A stretch of 64,000 nucleotides of DNA. Source: Chelonoidis abingdonii (lineage: Eukaryota; Chordata; Testudines; Testudinidae). Shown piece by piece: positions 29,201 to 37,589 of this stretch; positions within the stretch are counted from its first letter, which is position 1; each line of letters begins with the position of its first letter. The position numbers and the translations under genes were made by a program. The DNA lies in assembly GCF_003597395.2 (NCBI RefSeq), contig NC_133770.1, positions 81,718,564-81,782,563 on the forward strand, given 5' to 3'. The notes below the pieces were generated by a model. That model ran no database searches, was not told where the DNA came from, and saw nothing but the letters and a program-made list of their open reading frames with translations.

Positions 29201-32200
29201 TAATTGCTCTGATTTACTAATCATACTGTTTAAACTGTAAGCTCTAATGTGGTGCATTTAAACCTGTTCACCCTTGCTGTACCAGTTAGCTGCATTGGTA
29301 AATAACCAAATTAGGTGTATACACTACGGGATTATCCAATTTTACATAAACCAGTTTTGTAAAACAGATTGTAAAGTCAAGTGCACGTGGCACATAAGCC
29401 AATAATTCGGTAGTGTGCGTCCATGGTCCAAGGCTACGTTCGATTTCTGAGTGTTGCCTGGCGGTAGATCCGGCTATCCATAGTTCCGCAGTCTCCCCCG
29501 CCTGGAAGCTGGTTGAGATCTCAGTGCTTGATGGGGAAAATCATTGTCGCGTGGTTCTGGTAATGTCGTCAGTATTATTATTCTTCTGGGAAAGCAACGG
29601 GAGACAATCATTTAAGCAGCCTTTTCCCCTCCCTGGATTGCCCTGCAGAACGCCATAGCACGGCAACCACTGGAACCCTTCAGCTTTTTTTACTGTCACT
29701 GTTGTGTACTGATGCCGCTGCAGAAGGCGACTACTGCAGCGGCCTAAACCCAGCCTCAGCATTCATTTGCCTCTTGCATGACAGCAGAGATGGTTATAGT
29801 GTTCTGTGCCGTTGCTGTGCCATTGTAATTGGCAACGAGATGACGGTTTCTGTTGTTCTTGTACTCATCTGGTGCTGTCATCGGTACCGCCTGGCTGAGG
29901 TCAGCCGGGGGCCGCAAAGACACAAAATGGGAATGATCCCCCGGGTCATTCCTCCTTTTATGGTATCTAAAATAGAGTCCGTCCTGCCTAGAATTATGGG
30001 GAAGTGTACTAGAGACCAGTGAAAATCTAGCAGAACCAGAGCGTCACAGCTGCTCCATGTAAGATCTGCAGAAATGATGAGCTGCATAGGCATTCTAGGG
30101 GGCGTCCCTCGCAGCAACCCGCACCCGTTGCTTCCCTCCTCCAACTTGTGTTCCCACATTGTTGTGATGAAGTAATAAAGAATGCAGAATAGAAAGCACT
30201 GACTTGTTACTGAGATAAAATGGGGGGGAGGCACGCATCCAGCTGCTATGATAGTCCACGGGCAGGACATAATGCGGTGGCGGCGGGAGAGGAGCCGCAT
30301 CCCCCCTAGCTATGATAGTCCAGGCAGTACAGATATCTTTTCTTTACACATGAAGGAGAGGCTGATGGAGCTAGCCCCAGTTGCTATGGATGAGGACGGT
30401 TTACCAGGTGTTTCTGACCATCTACTGGAATGACCGGAAATCATTCCTATTTTTACCCGGCCTTCCAGCCAGCTCACTGAGGCAGCCAGGAGCACTCAAC
30501 CGGGCTGATTCTGAACGAGATAGGCAGTCATATTGTATCCCACTACACCGGGAGGGAGAGGGAGCGCATCTGTCCTCACTGCTATAGGCTCGCGTCTACC
30601 AGCAGCATTCAGTAGACATAGGAATGACATATAAAAAATGTCCAAGAACAATTTTTTTCCCTTTTCTTTCCCGGTTGGGGGAGGGGGTACATTGATGAGC
30701 TATACCCTGAGCCACCCCGGACAATGTGTTGACCCTATCAGCACTGGGAGCTCAGCCAAGAATGCAAATACTTTTCGGAGCCTGCTGAGGACTGTGGATA
30801 GCGGAGTTCTCAGTAGCCCTCCATCCCTCATGAGCATCCCTATGATTCTTTGGCTATAATCAGCACTGTGCTGTGACTCTCTATCATGGGCATTTTCAAA
30901 TGCTTTGCATTTCGTCTTCTGTAACGGAGTCTCCCATACAGGATCAGATCCAGTATCTCTAATGGTCCATGCTGGAGCTCTTTTTGGATTTTGGGACTGC
31001 ATGGCACTCGTGCTGATCAGAGCTCCACAACAGAAATGCAATTCAAAATTCGCGGGCTTTTCTGTTTACCTGGGCCAGTGCATTGAAGTTCCGATTGCTG
31101 TCCAGAGTGGTCACAATGGTGCACTGTGGGATACTGCCCAGAGGCCAATACCATCCATTGCCTTCACTGCTGCAGCATCGTGTCTACCACCAGTATTCAG
31201 TAGACATAGGGTGACATTGAAAAGAGTCAAGAAACTATTTCTTTCCCTTTTCTTTCACATGGTGGGGGGGTAGTAAATTGATGAGCTATACCCAGAACCA
31301 CCCGCGACAATGATTTTTGCCCCATCAAGCACTGAGATCTCAACCCAGAATTCCAAGGGGCGGGGGAGACTGCGGGAACTATGGGATAGCTACGGAATAG
31401 CTACCCACAGTGCAACACTCCAGAAATCGACACTAGCCTTGGACCATGGACGCACACTACCGAATTAATGTGCTTAGTGTGGCCACGTGCACTTGACTTT
31501 ATACAATCTGTTTTACAAAACTGGTTTATGTAAAATTGGAATAATCCCGTAGTGTAGACGTACCTTAATTTGGTTATTTACCAATGCAAGCTAAACTGGT
31601 AACAGCAAGGGTTGAACAGGTTTAAATGCATCCACATTAGAGGCTTTACAGTTTAACAGTATGGATTAGTTAAATCAGAGCAACTATAGACAAGGATCTC
31701 TGGAACTAATCAGTTTGTGCCCATATATTAAAAAAAAAATACTCTGTTTATATTATATTGCCACTTTCAAAAGACATTTAGAACACAAAGAAAAACATGT
31801 GCCAGAAGAAAAAGAAAATATTATGATACCAGAGACAGAACAATAGGAAAAGTTAGCCTTTGACCAAAGTGCTTCTTATAAGTACATAGAAACCTTTTCA
31901 CAAGCACCAGAGCTTGCTAGGTGTCAAAGCTAGGGTTGTTTACAACACTGAACTTATTTCCAAGTCATTTAGCTGCAAGACATTTGTCCTTCCCTTGATC
32001 GTTACTCTCATTTCACAATGTTGGGCTGAGTCACAAGCCCTTTCAGTGCCTGAGCCTGTGTGCATAGACTAGTTCTTCCTTCATGAACTACTGGGACGGA
32101 AAACTGAAGCCTCAGATCTTTCTGACAGGCATGAAACAATTCATTGGGCAAAAAAACACAATGGGACACAGGTTGTGTAAGACAACTTGCCTGTAGGTAT

Positions 32201-35200
32201 TGTAAAATCATGATGCCGATGGCTGAGTGCTGTCAATGCAGTGGGGAGGTACTATTATGCGATCACACAGGCTTCAGAGGATCACATTATGGTGCTAGTT
32301 TTAGTTTAATGGAGAGCAGTTTGAAAGAAAAGAAACACTTCTTAGGAGAAAACATTTTTCCTCCAACTGTTTCCATACTTAATTATAACTAAGTCCAAAC
32401 TTTAGGACGCTGTGGCTTCCAACCTCTGGCACATCAACATAAGTACTGCAGGCTTCTGTGACAGTTCACGGTCCCCCTTCTCTACCAAAGAGCCCAATTC
32501 TGCAAGGCTCTTGCCCAAGAGACACAGCCTCCTCCAAACCAAACAAAGCCCACAACATCTAGGGTTGCCAACTTTCGGATTGCAGAAAACTGAACATGTG
32601 GCCAATGGGTGCTGTGGAGCTGGCACTCGGGGCAGGGGCAGTGCATGGAGCCTCCCTGGCCACCCCTGCACCTAGGGGCTGCAGGGACATACCGGGCGCT
32701 TCCAGGAGCTGTGCAGAGCCGGGCAGGCAGGGAGCCTGACTTAGCCCTGCTGCGCCACCGACCAGACTTTTAATGATGCTGACCAGAGCTGCCAGCATCC
32801 CTTTTTGACTGGACGTTCCAGTTGAAAACCAGATGCCTGGCAACCCTAATACTGATGTGCAGACTAATGGCTGGGAACCCCTGAACCCCTACCCTTTAAG
32901 GCCCTCAGGGAAATCCAAGCCCATAGCAGTTGTCACAGAAACACACACAGCCGGTTTTCTGAGACTGTTAAAACTCAGGAAGCAAATCCATCATTTCAAA
33001 AACAACTTATGAGGGTCATAGCTGAATTCGGAGGTGGTGCAAAGAGAGTAGAGCTGGACAGGGAATATGTGGATTGCAACATCTGCCTGAACTACCACCC
33101 TGTACCCACTATCAAAGGGAGCAGCTGGCGAGGACTCTAAAGCACCACAGGGGCTGTTTTCCTTAAACCCAATAGTAGCTTTAGTAGATGAAACAGAACT
33201 CAGGGGACCTGAATTGAGAACTTCTCAGAGAGGGGATTTTCCATTTTGTTTTAAAGATGTATGAATCTAGCATTCTGAAGTCAGCACATACATTCTTTTA
33301 ATGATCTGGAACCAGAAAACAGACTTTCAACTTATTTCCCAAAGCATTTCAGTTCACCTTTTCAGATTTTCCCTACTCTTTCATGTAGGTATTAACAGAA
33401 GGAAGGATAATAGAGCTAACAAGTTCTAACCAGTGTGATGGGTATTTAATTACACACTTAGGGTCAAAATTCTGCCTTTAGAAACACATGTGCACCTCAC
33501 AGGGATCATAGCTGAGGGCAGAATTCAGCCCCTAGGAATGTGATTCAAATGCAGATCATTTCTTGAATCAAAGCCATTTTATAATTATTACTATAAAACA
33601 TCAATGTGAACTGACAAAGAGAACTTCTTCTTACTTGCAATTTAGACTTAGCAGAAGCATTGTCTAGAGCATAAGATTAGGCATAATAAGAATTCTTATG
33701 CCACCACCTTTGCCTCTGCCTTGTTGTATGACCTTGAGCAATTCACATTCTCTCAGCTTCAGTTCCCCCATCTCTAAAACAGAGACCATAATGCTTAGCT
33801 TACAGGGACATTGTGAGACTTTAACTAACATTTGCCTGTAAAGTACTTTGAGATTATCAGGTGAAATGCACTGTAGAAACGCACAGTATTATTGTTTGAT
33901 AGAACATTTTAGTCTATTGTTCTGTTTCCTTATACCCTTTAAAACTTACCTTCAGTCCTGGAGAAAGGACATCTTTGTGGTTGATCTGAACAAGTGTAAC
34001 AGCAATAACAACAACTATGCTTAGAAGCAGAAATACCAAAGTGATAATGGTTGAAGTTTTGGAGAGCACCTTGAAACCTAAAGTGAAAAGGGAAAATGCA
34101 TGTAATGGAGTGCAGGGATCATCACTAAATCAAAGGGCCACACCCTTCAGCCCATACTCGGGCAAAACTCCCAGTAAAATCACAATGGGAGTTTTGCCTA
34201 GAGTATGAGCTGCAGGATTTGCCATTAGGAGAGTCTCTACTCTGCTCAGGACCTGGCTGGAAGATGTATTTTGCCACCATTAATCCACCCCTGTAACAGA
34301 AAGTATCACTGCAGTAGGTCAGTATCACATGTCGCACTGTCTAAAACAATCCAGAGACGAGTTAAGCACTGTATAACAGACATTTTCTAACTAGGTGCTG
34401 ATGTGTCAGTGAAACATAGGGTATGTTCATGTGCATGTAAATACAGAAAGTATTATCATTGTGTAGTGCCCAAAGTTATGCTGGATGCTTTACAAACTGG
34501 TAAAAAGACAAGGTCTCTGCCCTGAAGAGCTTACAAACCAAACCTAAGCACGTATGTACAAACTAACCCTAAAGTTAAGTGTAGCTGTTTTGTGCATTGA
34601 AGGCAATGCTCTTTCAAGGCTCATTGGAAATGTTCACTAAGGAGTTCAAGGAGGAGGATTGTTCTGGGTTTTCATTTTAACTTCTACTAACCCTTTAACT
34701 CTGCATGCAGAGGCGGCCCTCACTGGGCAGACCTCACCTCATCGCCCTCACCCATTTCAGTGCCATAAGGCAGCAACCTCATCCTTCTCCTGTAGAAGGC
34801 TCTTGCAGAACCAGGGATCCATATGGGATGAAAGAGAATGGAGAGGGCAGGCTGGAAGGGAGTGGGCAGGCTGCAAACAGGGCTGGGGTGGAAGAGAGCT
34901 GCATTGTTCTCCCTGCACTAAAGAGATCAGGGAGGAAAGCTAGGAGATTAACTTCTCCTAGGAGCCCACTCTGTGGTGGGGAACTCGCTTAAAGAGGTGG
35001 CTCCCAGAGGCAGGCAGCCACAGGAGACCCTGAGCTGGTATAGAGACAGAAGGCTTTTGCGTGGATGGTCATGTGCCCAACTGATCCCAGGACATCCATG
35101 GAGTTTGATAGCCAGATCCTCACTTTCTTCTGCAGGGTGGGTGAAAGGAATTCCCACCCCCAACTACTAATGAAAGAAAGCAAAGGAAACTCCACGGAGT

Positions 35201-37552
35201 GAGGTGGAAAAAAAAAGTATCACCATGTAGGGGTACAATTCAACCCTGTGAAAGGGCCCTGGACACGAAAGTTCTCTAACCACAGAACAGGTACAAGTCA
35301 GACACAGCAACACTGCAAGCTTCCCACGCTGCCCAAGCTTCTCACACTGACCCCAACCAATATCCCTCTTTTCTGAGAACATATACTCCTGTTGCGCTCA
35401 TTACAAAATAAACAAACACTTGTCTCCCAGAGTTTTAATTCTCTGTCTTCGGTGTTCAAACTTGTGCGCTAATTTTTCCCCTTGATTTTTTTTTCCTTGA
35501 AAACACCTTTACATAAGCAGTAGGTGCAGCCCGTCGTGCATGTTAGATCATGCAAGTTTGAAGGGGCTCTCCTCAAAGGAAAAATCTTAGCAATTATTTA
35601 CTATTATATTGCAAATGTCAGAAGTATTGTACAGCCAGGTCCTGCTTGTGGACTTAAATGGGACTGCTCACCCAAGTAAAACAAACAGGATTTTGGCTGC
35701 AAGGGCTGCACAGGGAAAGAGGCTTGGCTACAGCAGTGTTGTTAGCACGTCAGACTGGCAATTCTGGATGTGCAGGAGCTCTAAAAATCTTCTGGTGCAA
35801 CATGATAGACGGAGAAAGGGCGGAGGGTTGAAGGATACTTAGAGGTCAAAAGGGTCTAAGGAAGACAAGAATTTAGGGGAATATTGCAGCTATGGCAAAT
35901 TGAAATGGAATTTGAGAAGGGCAGATTCCGCTTTTGAATTTCCAATATTTGTATGTTGTCCTGTGCCCGTGTTCTGTCTGCCAGTGACTTATCAAGAGAA
36001 ACTTCTTTAGGATTCTGTCACCCCATGTAGGCACAGCCAGGTGCTGGGAGAGGCACCATCCCAAGGAGAGCACATCTGCCACGTCAGGCCTTCAGGAAAT
36101 ACAGTCTACTCCTGCTATTACGCAGGGTCCACTGCTACAACACAGTGTGGACCGTGGCCAGAACCACAGCACTGTCTTCTCACGCCCCCTTTGGGACAAT
36201 CTGCGCTCTGGGGGTGCATACAGAGAGCAGTCCCTGTAAGCCCCCCGATTGCAGGGACAGCATGCTTACAAGCCCCACATGGTACATGCAAACGATAGAG
36301 AAGTCTCCTTAAACCTGATCCCTCACGCCAAGCACTCACTCAGAAGCATGTCAGTGACGGGAAACTAACATGCTCAATATTTTGTGCACTCATCTAAGTT
36401 TTGAAGTTTCTTTATAATGACACTCTTATGACCTCTATATTTTAAGAGTTAGCCTCTCACTTCGATACCCCAGTTAATTTTCACTAGTACTAATCATAAT
36501 GAGATTTCTGCATGAAAATCGTTAAGCTACCACCAATTACAATAACAGTGGATTTCCAGATGGTACTATATATTGCTTTATTGTCCTGAGGGATTCTGAA
36601 ATTCAAGAAAGTACTGGTATGGGAAACATGGGCGTGACAGGACAAAACTTTATTTTTATATCTAAAATATCAGTTATTACCTAGAGGTCAGTTCCTTTAG
36701 AACCTATGCTTAAGAGCCATTAAAAAAGCCAGTTCTAACAATCCATCTGGGACGGAGCGCTGCTGGGATAAGATGTTTGCCTTTGTAACAAATCCTTCTC
36801 CTTGTTTTTTTTGCAGATTTGAAAGCGTTCCATGATCACAAAATAGCATACAATTGAAAGTTGGGTGAGAGCTAGATTTCTATTTACTCCTCAATAAATA
36901 TCTTTTCTACATGGATCAAAGGATTGACTTGTAGAAGTGGAAGAGACCAAGTCATTATCAAAGAATAAATGCTCAAGACAAATTAGTCAATATTTGTACA
37001 GACTTTGAAGGTATTAACCCATTAAAAAGTGCAAACCAATATTTAATTATAATTCTTATTACTTCAGAGCACCTACTATGACTGTTGAAATATTGTTGTT
37101 CTGCTATAGACTTGTCAGGAGGGAGCAATGCACTCTAATGCCTATCTATTTCAGGGAATCACAAATTTCTATGGGCCAAATCCTGGTCCTACTGAAGTAA
37201 ATAGTAAAAATTTCATTGACTTTACTGATACCAAGATTTGACCCTATCTGAAAGGACTTCACTTTTCAGAAATCTCTTCAATGGGAAAAGTATTATGCGA
37301 ATGAACATCATTTGCGACATTACTCTTTTAATATAGTGTCACTCCCAGATAAGACAATTTCATTAGAGCATAATTTATAAATCTAGGCCCATTTGTTAGA
37401 AGTACACCTTACATTTCATGCCCCGGTGCAGTTAGCTAAACATTTTAATTACATGGTAGCTGGACTGTGCAAGATTCTAGAAGACTTCATGTCAGTGGAA
37501 CAGATGCACAAGGCCATATTCTGCTCACTGTTACACCCAGGAATCCCCCCTC

Positions 37553-37589
<37 letters not shown>

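Noticed and set aside
28213..32675. Mirror-image open frames near 28.2-28.5 kb and 32.4-32.7 kb
   Set aside because: They are the same DNA in the two arms of the inverted duplication. The frame is not kept between copies and shows no domain.
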